A stretch of 8,243 nt of DNA from Acidisphaera sp035272265 (GTDB lineage Bacteria; Pseudomonadota; Alphaproteobacteria; Acetobacterales; Acetobacteraceae): positions 1-8,243 of the forward strand of contig DATEQV010000151.1 of assembly GCA_035272265.1 (NCBI GenBank), written 5' to 3'. Of this stretch, positions 1 to 7,511 are shown piece after piece. Both the position numbers and the translations under genes were made by a program. Within the stretch, counting starts at the first letter, position 1; each line of letters begins with the position of its first letter. Below the pieces are notes generated by a model. That model had not been told where the DNA came from. It saw nothing but the letters and a program-made list of their open reading frames with translations, and did no database searches.

Positions 1-32
1 ATCCGCAAAACTGCTAACTCCGACAGGCTGCT
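1..32. mobile_element. possible end of an inserted element (about 30 bases visible)
   Basis: Reading leftward, homology of the kinase gene to its family stops abruptly near position 33, inside the ATP-binding G2 box. The palindrome CTAG occupies 31-34 at that point. The outermost 20 bases are visibly less GC-rich than the adjacent gene. The hexamer CTGCTA occurs twice (11-16 and 28-33), 17 bases apart in the same orientation, which could be a binding-site repeat near an element end. This is an inference: no transposase and no second end are in view, so no IS family can be assigned. A chromosomal rearrangement, a misassembly at a contig edge or small indels are alternatives. Confidence 0.3.
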
Positions 33-2377
33 AGGCCGGTGCCTTCGCCGATCGGCTTGGTCGTAATGAAGGGCTCGAAGACACGCGGCAGGATGTCGGG
101 GGAAATGCCGGTGCCCGTGTCGGACATCGCGATCACCACGAATTCGCCGGACAGGCCGAGGTCTTCGTCGTGCAGCTGCCGGTTCGCAGCAGCGAGGCGG
201 ATGCGGCCGCCGCCCTTCATCGCATCGCGGGCATTGATACCGAGATTGAGCAAGGCCAGCTCAAGTTCGGTCCGGTCGACGTGCAGCGGCCACAGCCCTT
301 CGGGCAGATCGATCTCGATGGTGATGTCGTCGCTCAGCGAAGAGATCAGCAGATTGGCGAATTCGCGCAGCACGACGCCGGTCTGCAGCACCTCTGGCCG
401 CAGGCGCTGTTGCCTGGCGTAGGAGAGCAGCTGCCACGTCAAACTGGCGCCCGCCGCAGCGGCACGTTTGGCGGCGTCGAGAAGCGGACGCGCGGGATCG
501 CTCAATGATACTTCGCGTCCTGCGAGATCCAGATTGCCGATGATGACGGTGAGCATGTTGTTGAAGTTGTGGGCGACGCCGCCGGCGATCATGCCGATGC
601 TTCGCAACTTCTCCGACTGATGCAGGCGTTCTTCCAGCCGCCGTTGCTCTGTGATGTCCGCCACCACCCCTGCCATGCGCAGCGGTACGCCGTCGGCGTC
701 ATGGCTGATCCGACCGTCGATCACGATCGCCGCGCGTGTGTGATCCGGCCGCACGATCCGGCAATTGACATGCAGCGCGCCCGTCTGCGCCGCCTGCTCG
801 AACGCTCGCTTGACCGTCTCGCGGTCTTCCGGCGCCACCCGCGACAGGATCGCGTCGCGCCCCCAGGGGACTGATGGGGCGCAGCCGAAGATCTCGTCGT
901 GTCGGCGGGAACGCTCGGAGCCGCCAGTGCGCAGATCGCAATCCCAGATGCCCATTTGCGCCGCATCCAACGCGATCTCCAGGCTCTCGCCTGCCCGCTT
1001 GGCCGTCTCGCGCAGCTGGCCCTCGCGCTCTGCCGCCTGCGCCCGCTCCAGCGCCGTGCGCAGCTCGGCTTCCTCTTCCCGCCGACGGCGTCGCGTCGTG
1101 GCCACGCGTCCCACGAGCAGCCCAGCATCGGCGGCCGCCAGGACCGCGACCGGGAAAGTCCAGTCGAGCAGCAGCCCGTCCGTGCAGAACAGCAGGAAAC
1201 CGCCGCCGGCCAGCAATGCGCCCGCACCTGCCTGCATCAGCCAGAAGACCGGCTCGCGGATGCGGCCGAACATCAGGATGCTGCCGACGCCCAGGCATAG
1301 GGCGAGCAGCAGTTCCGCAGCCGGTGCCAGCGGCGGCCTCACCAAGGTGTCGCCGGCGTGCAAGCTGTCGACCAACTGCGCCTGCACGCCGATCGCCGGG
1401 AGGCTGCGGCCCAAGGGCGTCAGGAAAGTCTCGCCGATCCCGAGCGCGCTGACCCCGATCAGGACCACCTTGTCACGGAACCATTCCGGGTCGGCCGTCC
1501 CGCTCAGCACCGTCCAGGCCGCTACGGTGCGAAAGTGCTCCGGCGCCGTGTAGCGCGGCCGGATTCGGCCAAGCGCGTCGGCGCGGACTTCGCGATCACC
1601 GATCCGGAGAACCGATGTGCCCGTCCACCCGGCACGGAGCACGATCCTGCCGACGGATCCCCCGACGCGGACGACCTCGGCGGCGAAACCCGGCAGCAGC
1701 GTGCTTCCGACGCCCGAGAACGCGGGCAGCCGGCGCACGACGCCATCGGCATCGCGCTGCGCCGTGACCAGGCCGATGCCCCGGGAGACGCGGCCGAAGC
1801 GCGCCAGCGGCATGGCGATGTCGGATGCCTGGGGCAGCGACAGCCACGCGCTGTCGTCGGCCCGGAAGATCGGCGTGGCAGTCTCGAACGAGGGGCCAGC
1901 GGCGCCGCGGACGCTCGGTGCTGCGGCGGCAGCAAGCACAGTGGGAACGCGCTCGAGCGCCGCCGCCAGGGCGGCGTCGGTGTCCGGCAGAGCGAGCAGC
2001 GCCGCACGGGTCTCCGAAGACAGTTCCGGGCGCGACATCACCCAGACGGCGGGTGCCAGGCGATCCGGCTCGCTCAGCAGGATGTCGATGCCGACCACTT
2101 TCGCGCCGGCAAGCCCGCTGACCAGCCGGGCGACCTGATCGCGCGGCCACGGCCACTGGCCGATACGGCGGATCGATTCGTCGTCGATGTCGACAATAAC
2201 GATCCGCGCCGTCGATCGCTGCGCAGGGGCCAGCCGCTGGTAGGCGTCGAACACCGCGTTGCGGGTGGCGTCGAAAAACCGGCCGGCACCTAGCCCGGCA
2301 AGCAGGACGCCCACGCACCCCGCGGTCGCGACCCCGGCGATGAACCGCCGGAAGCGACGCCCGACCCTCGCGTTCAC
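14..2377 (-). CDS. CHASE2-PAS membrane sensor histidine kinase, truncated at the 3' end
   Basis: This is a membrane-bound sensor kinase expected to sense an extracytoplasmic signal and autophosphorylate. The visible product has 787 residues. In order: TM about 12-32; CHASE2 periplasmic domain about 33-345, with IVIVDIDDESI near 59 and the WFRDKVVLIG strand near 299; three TM segments about 353-370, 377-398 and 403-424; a charged coiled coil about 428-465; a PAS/PAC domain about 466-578; and HisKA with GGVAHNFNN, the phospho-acceptor being His603. The HATPase shows an N box (LNLGINARDAM, 710-720), a G1 box (DTGTGIS, 753-759) and an F box (FEPFITTKP). The G2 box begins normally (GEGTGL) but continues AACRS and stops instead of the usual GLS. 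The last HATPase helices are therefore missing, as is any receiver domain, which many kinases of this HisKA type carry. The GTG start at 2377 is chosen because it follows all stronger signals (promoter, purine-rich site) and opens just before TM1; no better ATG lies in frame. The protein is probably inactive as a kinase unless the end is an assembly artefact. Confidence 0.85.
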   Translation of the reverse strand: MNARVGRRFRRFIAGVATAGCVGVLLAGLGAGRFFDATRNAVFDAYQRLAPAQRSTARIVIVDIDDESIRRIGQWPWPRDQVARLVSGLAGAKVVGIDILLSEPDRLAPAVWVMSRPELSSETRAALLALPDTDAALAAALERVPTVLAAAAAPSVRGAAGPSFETATPIFRADDSAWLSLPQASDIAMPLARFGRVSRGIGLVTAQRDADGVVRRLPAFSGVGSTLLPGFAAEVVRVGGSVGRIVLRAGWTGTSVLRIGDREVRADALGRIRPRYTAPEHFRTVAAWTVLSGTADPEWFRDKVVLIGVSALGIGETFLTPLGRSLPAIGVQAQLVDSLHAGDTLVRPPLAPAAELLLALCLGVGSILMFGRIREPVFWLMQAGAGALLAGGGFLLFCTDGLLLDWTFPVAVLAAADAGLLVGRVATTRRRRREEEAELRTALERAQAAEREGQLRETAKRAGESLEIALDAAQMGIWDCDLRTGGSERSRRHDEIFGCAPSVPWGRDAILSRVAPEDRETVKRAFEQAAQTGALHVNCRIVRPDHTRAAIVIDGRISHDADGVPLRMAGVVADITEQRRLEERLHQSEKLRSIGMIAGGVAHNFNNMLTVIIGNLDLAGREVSLSDPARPLLDAAKRAAAAGASLTWQLLSYARQQRLRPEVLQTGVVLREFANLLISSLSDDITIEIDLPEGLWPLHVDRTELELALLNLGINARDAMKGGGRIRLAAANRQLHDEDLGLSGEFVVIAMSDTGTGISPDILPRVFEPFITTKPIGEGTGLAACRS

Positions 2378-2382
2378 ATGCG

Positions 2383-2390
2383 CCTTCCCC
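2383..2390 (-). promoter_or_regulatory. ribosome binding site for the kinase GTG start
   Basis: On the minus strand GGGGAAGG lies 5 bases before the GTG at 2377-2375. It supports this non-ATG start. An ATG two bases upstream of the GTG is in another frame and is followed immediately by a stop. Confidence 0.5.
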
Positions 2391-2426
2391 GAGATCGCTC
2401 CGTCGCAACGGGCTGTTCCGGCGCTG

Positions 2427-2455
2427 ATATCATGCGAAGTCGATAGGAACGTCAA
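2427..2455 (-). promoter_or_regulatory. sigma70-type promoter for the sensor kinase
   Basis: On the minus strand, TTGACG (2455-2450) is a near-consensus -35 box. It is followed after exactly 17 bases by TGATAT (2432-2427), which matches the -10 consensus at the first and last two positions only. Transcription would begin near 2420, giving a leader of about 43 bases. The -10 box lies within the 8-base palindrome TGATATCA (2425-2432), which may be chance or part of an operator. The call rests on sequence alone. Confidence 0.5.
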
Positions 2456-2483
2456 AAGCGGGAGGCTGGACGGCCTAACCCGC
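2454..2483 (-). terminator. rho-independent terminator after the TIGR02302 gene
   Basis: Five bases past the stop of the TIGR02302 gene, the minus strand reads GCGGG (2483-2479), a two-base TT bulge, AGGC, a six-base loop CGTCCA, GCCT, CCCGC (2462-2458) and then TTTT (2457-2454). The two arms pair perfectly as 5 + 4 base pairs around the bulge, and the stem is GC-rich. The T-tract is short, so termination may be partial. The last two T residues are also the first two bases of the -35 box of the next gene. Confidence 0.6.
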
Positions 2484-2487
2484 CCCC

Positions 2488-5058
2488 TCAGAACTGCCGC
2501 AGCAGCCGATCGATATACTGCAACTCCTCCTCCGGCCGCGACCGCTCGGCGCCCCGCCGCCGCAGCTCGTCCTGGATCGCCCGCGCGCGGTCGCGCTCCA
2601 TCTGCTCGGGCACCTTCACGTCGCTGCCCTCGTCCGCCCCCGAGTTGCCCTGGCCCATCTCCCGGCCCAGCGGGTCGCGCCGGTCGCCCCGCCCGTGCGT
2701 GCCCGGCGTCGTGCCCGCCTGCGAGCTGCCGTCGCCCTGCTGGTCGCCCAGGCCGATCTCGCCCTCGCCGCCGTTGTCCTCGCCGCCCATCTGGTCGCCG
2801 CGGCCCGGGCCGAACTGGCGCGACAGCGTCTCGCTCATCTGCTGGCCGCCCCTCTGCAGCGCCTCGATCGCACGCTGCTCGGCGCCCGCGGCCGGCGTGT
2901 CCTGGCCATGGCCGAGCGCGTGGCCGGCCTCGCGCATCGCCTGGTCGGCGTCGCTCAGGCCCTGCGGCACCTCGCCCGTCAGGTCGCCGAACTGCTGCAT
3001 CAGCTCGCCGAGCGCGCGGCGCAGCGCCTGCTGCACCGCCTGGTCCTGCCGCCGCTCGGCATCCGTGTCGCCGGCCGGCGGCGCGCTCGGCAGCGGGCGG
3101 CCGGTCAGCGGGTCGATCTGGCCCTCGCCGGTGCGCGACTGGCTGTGGTCGAGCAGCCTTCCCTCCCGCGACACCATGTCCTGCAGCGCGCCCACCTGCT
3201 GACGGCCCTTCTGGCGCTGCTCGGCGTTGCGGCGCTCGCTCGGGCTCTGGCCCAGGCGGGCGGTGCGCAGCTGGTCGAGCATGCGCTCCAGCTCCGCCAT
3301 CCTCCGCTGCGCGTCGTCCATCCGGCCTTCGCGCGCATCGCGCTCGGCCTCCTCGGCCAGACGCTGCATGTCGCGCTCGGTCATGCGCTGCGCGTTCTCG
3401 TCGGCCGGCAGCTCGCTCTGCTCGCGCCGCGCCTGGTCGAGCAGCGCCTGCATGTGCTGGTCGATCGCGCGCTGCAGCTCCTGCAGCTTGCGTTCGAGCT
3501 CGGCGCGGTTGGCGTCGGTCGGGTTCTGCGTCGCACGGTCCAGCGCCTCGCGCGCCGCCTGGCGCGCCGCGTCCAGCGCCCGCGCCGTGCGTTCGGTGTC
3601 GCCTTCCTCGAAATGCAGGGCGAGGTTCCACAGCCGCGACTGCGCCTCGGTCACCGCGCCGTCGGACTCGTCCTCCGCCAGCAGCCCGGCGGTGGCGCCG
3701 AGCGCGATCACCGCGCCGAAATCGTCGGCGAGCTCGTCGGTCTGCTCCAGCACCGCGTCGATCCCGTCTTCGGCCGCCTTGCGGTCCTCCGGGTGCAGCG
3801 ACAGCCCCTGGCGCACGGCGATCAGGGCGCGGGCGATCGGGTTGCGGAACGGCCGCATGGGGAGTGCGAACGCGGCGTCCGCGCTGGTGCCGGTCAGGCC
3901 CGGCGCGTCGCGCGCGACGAGGTGCGCGATCACCGGCAGCCCGGCCCAGGGATGGGCGGTGAGGTCCTGCAGGCTGACGCCGTGCGCCTCCTTCTGCGAG
4001 CCGCCGGGCAGCGGGATCGTCACCACCAGCGGCGGCGCCTGCGGCCGGTCGCGCAGCCGCATCTCGGCCTGCAGCCCGACCACGCCGTAATCGTGCGACA
4101 CCTGCCAGGGCAGCCTTGTCTGCTGGCGGCCGCGCTCGGCCTGGCCGGGCGGCTCGCTCCAGGCGGCGACCGGCGGCCGGTCGGCCACCACGTCGAGGTC
4201 CCACGCCGCCAGCTCGCCGTCGCCGCGCCGCACCGACAGCCGCCCGCCCGTGGTCAGTTCGCGGTCCGCCTGCCAGCTCGTCGCATCCAGCCGGCGGAAT
4301 TTTCCCCCGCTGTCGCCGAGGACGAGCGAGGGTTCCGCCTCGCTGCCCGTCACGTTCACCACCAGCCGCGCGCCGGCGGGCACCGACACCTGTCCGCCCT
4401 CCGGCTTGAGGAAGATCGGGGCGAGGTCGGTATAGGCGGGCGGCGTGATCCAGGCCTGCAGCTGGGTGGCCGCGGCGCTGGCGCTCATCGTGAGCCGCGG
4501 CGTGACGCTGTCCATCAGCCGTGGCCCGGCCTCCGGCCCCGCCACGATCAGGCAGGCCACCAGCGCGACCAGCAGGCCGCCGCGCAGCGCCCGGGGGTCG
4601 CGTGCGGCGAGGCCGGGATGCGGCAGCCCGACCCGCAGCCGCCCGACCTGCGCCAGGGCGCGGGCCACATGCGCCCGCCACAGCGCCTCGCCGAGCGCGT
4701 CGGCGGTGTCTCCGTGCGCGGGAGCGTCGTCGAGCACGGCGAGCGGCCGATGGCGCAGGCCGCTTGCCGCCTCAAGCCGCCGGTCCGCTTCGGAATCGTC
4801 CGGCTTGTGCAGGCCGCGCAGGCCGCGCCACAGCAGCAGGCCGGCGGCGGTCGCCGTGGCGGCCAGCAGCATCAGGTGCAGCACCGGCGGCAGCAGCGGC
4901 GGCAGCCCGAGCAGGGCGAGGCAGGCGAAGGCGGCGAGCACGCCGAGCGGCGGCCACACCGCCGGCCACAGCCGCTCGAACAGCAGCGTCGCGCGCGCCT
5001 GCTCCCGCCGGCGCTGCAGCCGGCGCACGATCCGGGCGGCGTGCGTCTCCTGGTCCAT
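2488..5058 (-). CDS. TIGR02302/DUF4175 family membrane protein
   Basis: The product of about 856 residues belongs to the alphaproteobacterial TIGR02302 family, which has no established function. The N-terminal third holds three hydrophobic segments, at about 32-52, 57-79 and 159-177. A beta-rich, probably periplasmic part follows at about 180-480 and includes WITPPAYTD, a typical family motif. Then comes a long Glu/Arg/Gln-rich coiled coil at about 480-645, a Gly/Asp/Gln low-complexity stretch at about 650-810, and a conserved tail (VPEQMERDRARAIQDELRR) ending in IDRLLRQF. Length and order fit the family. It is the last gene before the terminator and starts 27 bases after lysA, so it is probably cotranscribed with it. 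The ATG at 5058 is preferred over the TTG codon just before it; an in-frame stop lies a little further upstream. The ribosome binding site is weak, and a five-codon ATG reading frame (5072-5058) ends in TGATG over this start, so coupling is possible. Confidence 0.85.
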   Translation of the reverse strand: MDQETHAARIVRRLQRRREQARATLLFERLWPAVWPPLGVLAAFACLALLGLPPLLPPVLHLMLLAATATAAGLLLWRGLRGLHKPDDSEADRRLEAASGLRHRPLAVLDDAPAHGDTADALGEALWRAHVARALAQVGRLRVGLPHPGLAARDPRALRGGLLVALVACLIVAGPEAGPRLMDSVTPRLTMSASAAATQLQAWITPPAYTDLAPIFLKPEGGQVSVPAGARLVVNVTGSEAEPSLVLGDSGGKFRRLDATSWQADRELTTGGRLSVRRGDGELAAWDLDVVADRPPVAAWSEPPGQAERGRQQTRLPWQVSHDYGVVGLQAEMRLRDRPQAPPLVVTIPLPGGSQKEAHGVSLQDLTAHPWAGLPVIAHLVARDAPGLTGTSADAAFALPMRPFRNPIARALIAVRQGLSLHPEDRKAAEDGIDAVLEQTDELADDFGAVIALGATAGLLAEDESDGAVTEAQSRLWNLALHFEEGDTERTARALDAARQAAREALDRATQNPTDANRAELERKLQELQRAIDQHMQALLDQARREQSELPADENAQRMTERDMQRLAEEAERDAREGRMDDAQRRMAELERMLDQLRTARLGQSPSERRNAEQRQKGRQQVGALQDMVSREGRLLDHSQSRTGEGQIDPLTGRPLPSAPPAGDTDAERRQDQAVQQALRRALGELMQQFGDLTGEVPQGLSDADQAMREAGHALGHGQDTPAAGAEQRAIEALQRGGQQMSETLSRQFGPGRGDQMGGEDNGGEGEIGLGDQQGDGSSQAGTTPGTHGRGDRRDPLGREMGQGNSGADEGSDVKVPEQMERDRARAIQDELRRRGAERSRPEEELQYIDRLLRQF

Positions 5059-5085
5059 CAAAGCCGTGTCATGTCAGCGAGCGGG

Positions 5086-6423
5086 TCATTCCATCCAGTC
5101 TGGGATGCATTCGGCCTGCCACAACGCCTCGACCGGCTGGCGGGCGCGGATCGGCGCCCAGTTTTCGCCGTCGACCATCGCCTGGGCGGCGAGCGGGCGG
5201 GCGTTGTAGGTCGAACTCATCACCGCACCGTAGGCCCCGGCGTCGAGGATCGCCACGCGCGAATTGTTGCGCAGCTTGGGCAGGCGGCGCGCCCGCGCGA
5301 AGGTGTCGCCGGTCTCGCAGACCGGCCCCACGATATCGGCCTCGGTCGTCGCTGCGACGGCGTCGGCGGCGGCGACCGGCACCACGCCGTGCCAGGCCTC
5401 GTACAGCGACGGCCGCAGCAGGTCGTTCATCGCCGCGTCGAGCACGACGAACCGCACCCCGCCGCTGTGCTTCTCCTGGATCACCGAGGCGAGCAGCACG
5501 CCGGCCCCCGCGACCAGCCAGCGTCCGGGCTCCAGGACCAGGCGGACCAGGCGGACGCCCAGATCGCCGAACGCCGCGCGGATCGCGCCGGCGAGCGCGG
5601 CGGGCGAGGCCTCGGGCTCGTTGCGATAGCCGATGCCAAGCCCGCCGCCGCAATCGGCGACCTCGACGGACAGGCCCTCGGCCCGCAGCGCGCGCACGAG
5701 GTCCGCGACGCGGGCGAAGGCGGTGCGGTAGGGCGCCATGCTGCGGATCTGGCTGCCGATATGCACGGCGAGGCCGATGGGGCGGATGCCGGGCAGGGCG
5801 GCGGCGTGTCTGTAGAGCGGCACGATCTCGTCGTGCGCGATGCCGAACTTGTCGCCCGCGCGCCCCGTGGCGATCTTGCCGTGCGTGCCGGCGTCGACGT
5901 CGGGATTGACCCGCAGCGCCACACGTGCGGTCGCGTTCGCGGCGACGGCGAGGGCGGACAGGCGCGCGAGTTCCTCGGCACTCTCGACGTTGATCTGTGC
6001 CACGTCGTGCGACAGCGCGAGCCACAGCTCGTCGTTGGTCTTGCCGACGCCGGAGAACACCACGCGGGACGCCGGAACGCCGGCCGCCAATGCGCGCGCG
6101 AGTTCGCCGCCGCTGACCACGTCGGCGCCGGCGCCCTCGGCGGCGAAGACGCGCAGCACCGCGAGGTGATCGTTCGCCTTCACCGCGTAGTGGATGTGCG
6201 CGTCGAGCCCGGCCGCGCGGATGGCGTCGGCCAGAGCGCCGTAGCGCGCCCGCATGGTGCCGGCGCCATAGACCCAGGCCGGCGTGCCGAGTGCGTCGGC
6301 GATGGCGTTCAGCGGCACGCCCTCGAGCAGCAGCCCGTCCATCGCGTCCATCCGCAGCTGCGGACGCGCGGCGATCAGCTCGGCGATCGAGGGCTCGTCG
6401 GCATGGACGGCGGTGTCGTTCAC
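5086..6423 (-). CDS. lysA: diaminopimelate decarboxylase
   Basis: This cytoplasmic PLP enzyme decarboxylates meso-2,6-diaminopimelate to L-lysine, the last lysine step. The product has 445 residues and a complete fold-type III (alanine racemase-like) barrel plus C-terminal beta domain. Visible motifs are HYAVKAND, with the PLP-binding lysine at 82; HIGSQ at 221-225; the phosphate-binding CGGGLGIGY at 258-266; EPGRW at 298-302; CETGD at 369-373, contributing the cysteine that acts across the dimer; and the GAYG tyrosine at 398. All key residues are present. The GTG start at 6423 overlaps the stop of the upstream hydrolase (GTGA) and has GGAAG five bases upstream. It gives an N-terminal extension of about 30 residues before the usual beginning (MDGLLLEGVPL); an internal ATG at residue 25 or 28 is possible but has less support. 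It lies in the argH-lptM-lysA-TIGR02302 operon. Confidence 0.95.
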   Translation of the reverse strand: MNDTAVHADEPSIAELIAARPQLRMDAMDGLLLEGVPLNAIADALGTPAWVYGAGTMRARYGALADAIRAAGLDAHIHYAVKANDHLAVLRVFAAEGAGADVVSGGELARALAAGVPASRVVFSGVGKTNDELWLALSHDVAQINVESAEELARLSALAVAANATARVALRVNPDVDAGTHGKIATGRAGDKFGIAHDEIVPLYRHAAALPGIRPIGLAVHIGSQIRSMAPYRTAFARVADLVRALRAEGLSVEVADCGGGLGIGYRNEPEASPAALAGAIRAAFGDLGVRLVRLVLEPGRWLVAGAGVLLASVIQEKHSGGVRFVVLDAAMNDLLRPSLYEAWHGVVPVAAADAVAATTEADIVGPVCETGDTFARARRLPKLRNNSRVAILDAGAYGAVMSSTYNARPLAAQAMVDGENWAPIRARQPVEALWQAECIPDWME

Positions 6424-7499
6424 TGCGTCTTCCAGCCTGGCACGCGTTCGAGGAACGGCGTCACGGCCGGCAGCCATAGCTCGGCGTGGGTGATCGACTG
6501 ATGGCCGTAGCCGCCGTGCAGTTCGGCCAGGCGGGCCGAGGGGATCGATCCGATCGCCTGCTTCATTTGCGGCACGAGTTCGACCGGATTGAGCAGGTCG
6601 TCCTCGAAGTTGACGGCGAGCAGCCGCGCGCGGATCTGGCGCAGCTGCGGCTGCGGATCGTAGTCGGCGGAGCTGCGCAGCGCATAGAGCACCGTCGCCG
6701 CATCGCGGCGTTCGTACCCGCCGACCAGCATCTCGTAGAACGCCAGCGTCCTGGCCCGATCGGGTCCTGCCTGCTGCATCTTCTCGGCGTTGCTGGACAT
6801 GTAGGCGAACAGAGGCCCGGCGATCTTCGCCCAGGCCGTCGGCGTCGTGGTGTAATCGCCGCCGTTCCAGCCCGGATCGTCCTCGATCGCGTGGACGATG
6901 ATCTGGCGCCACATCAGGTTGCGGCCGCTGATCTGCATCGGCATCGCGCCGATCGGCACCGCGGCGTCCATCGCGTCGGGGAAGCGCTCGGCCCATAGCC
7001 AGGTCTGCATCCCGCCCATCGACAGCCCGGCGACGAGTTTCAGGTGCTCGATGCCGAGGCGTTGCAGCGTGATGTGCTGCGTGTCGATCTGGTCGTTGTA
7101 GCCGTAGCGGGGGAACTTGCCGTGCAGGCCGTCGGCCGGCTTGCTCGATCCGCCGGCGCCGATGCCGTCCGGCAGCACCACGTAGAACCGCGACAGGTCC
7201 AGCAGCTGGCCGGGCTTGAACAAATGGTCGGCGAGGTCGGGGTTGAGGAAGTCCTTGCCGGTGCCGGACGTGCCGTGCAGCAGCAGCACCGCGTTGGTGA
7301 CGCGGCCCTGCGCGTCGCGATGCGGCGTGCCGAGCGTGGTGTAGTGCAGCTTCAGCGTCGGGAATTTGTCGCCGCTCGCGAGGGCGACGTTGTCGAGGGT
7401 CACGTCGCCGTCGGTCTGGCCCGGCCAGTCGGCCGCCTGCGCCGCGCGCAGCCCGAGCAGCAGGCACATCGCCAGCAGCGCCGCCCGGAAACACGTCAT
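6420..7499 (-). CDS. exported alpha/beta hydrolase, homoserine O-acetyltransferase (MetX)-like
   Basis: The product has 359 residues and an alpha/beta-hydrolase fold related to the MetX homoserine O-acetyltransferase group. The oxyanion-loop region reads LLLHGTSGTG (72-81), the nucleophile elbow is GLSMGG with Ser160, a likely acid is Asp300 or Asp301 in NFEDDLLNP, and the likely catalytic histidine is His333 in GGYGHQS. Residues 1-22 form a Sec-type signal peptide (short charged start, hydrophobic core, AQA before ADW), so the mature enzyme should act in the periplasm or outside. That argues against a role in cytoplasmic methionine synthesis; a serine esterase or acyltransferase with unknown substrate is more likely. 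A strong GGAGG site (7505-7509) lies five bases before the ATG. It starts 12 bases after the lipoprotein gene and its stop overlaps the lysA start, so it is embedded in the operon. Family membership is clear; the substrate is not. Confidence 0.85.
   Translation of the reverse strand: MTCFRAALLAMCLLLGLRAAQAADWPGQTDGDVTLDNVALASGDKFPTLKLHYTTLGTPHRDAQGRVTNAVLLLHGTSGTGKDFLNPDLADHLFKPGQLLDLSRFYVVLPDGIGAGGSSKPADGLHGKFPRYGYNDQIDTQHITLQRLGIEHLKLVAGLSMGGMQTWLWAERFPDAMDAAVPIGAMPMQISGRNLMWRQIIVHAIEDDPGWNGGDYTTTPTAWAKIAGPLFAYMSSNAEKMQQAGPDRARTLAFYEMLVGGYERRDAATVLYALRSSADYDPQPQLRQIRARLLAVNFEDDLLNPVELVPQMKQAIGSIPSARLAELHGGYGHQSITHAELWLPAVTPFLERVPGWKTQ
6429..6433 (-). promoter_or_regulatory. ribosome binding site for the lysA GTG start
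   Basis: GGAAG on the minus strand, five bases before the GTG at 6423, lies inside the end of the upstream hydrolase gene. It favours the overlapping GTG over internal ATG codons of lysA. Confidence 0.45.
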
Positions 7500-7511
7500 C
7501 GCAGCCTCCGC

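Noticed and set aside
14..40. Simple frameshift in the G2 box, since CTGTCG after the break could encode the expected Leu-Ser
   Set aside because: After shifting frame, the following residues (ELAVLR) do not resemble the usual HATPase continuation, so an insertion or rearrangement explains the break better. With only 30 bases visible this is not excluded.
595..615. HNFNN instead of the commoner HDFNN in the kinase H box as a catalytic defect (protein residues 603-607)
   Set aside because: Asn after the phospho-acceptor His is seen in functional members of this HisKA group, so it is not taken as a sign of inactivity.
2376..2435. Leader peptide ahead of the kinase (ATG near 2435, stop overlapping the GTG start)
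   Set aside because: Its ATG falls at the proposed -10 box, upstream of the expected transcription start, so it would not be on that transcript; it also has no ribosome binding site.
2378..4681. Upstream extension of the kinase frame, making one open frame of over 1500 codons (14-4681, minus)
   Set aside because: This part lies across the TIGR02302 gene in another frame, is Arg/Ala/Gly-rich without domains, and is cut off from the real kinase by the terminator, promoter and GTG start.
2695..6501. Very long plus-strand open frame (about 1268 codons) antisense to the TIGR02302 gene and lysA
   Set aside because: The composition is Arg/Ala/Gly/Leu-rich with no recognisable domain, and it spans two well-supported minus-strand genes and their gap. 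It is a typical GC-rich shadow frame.
6424..7494. N-terminal extension of lysA to 7494 in the same frame
   Set aside because: It covers the hydrolase gene in another frame and has no homology to LysA; the GTG at 6423 with its ribosome binding site is the sensible start.
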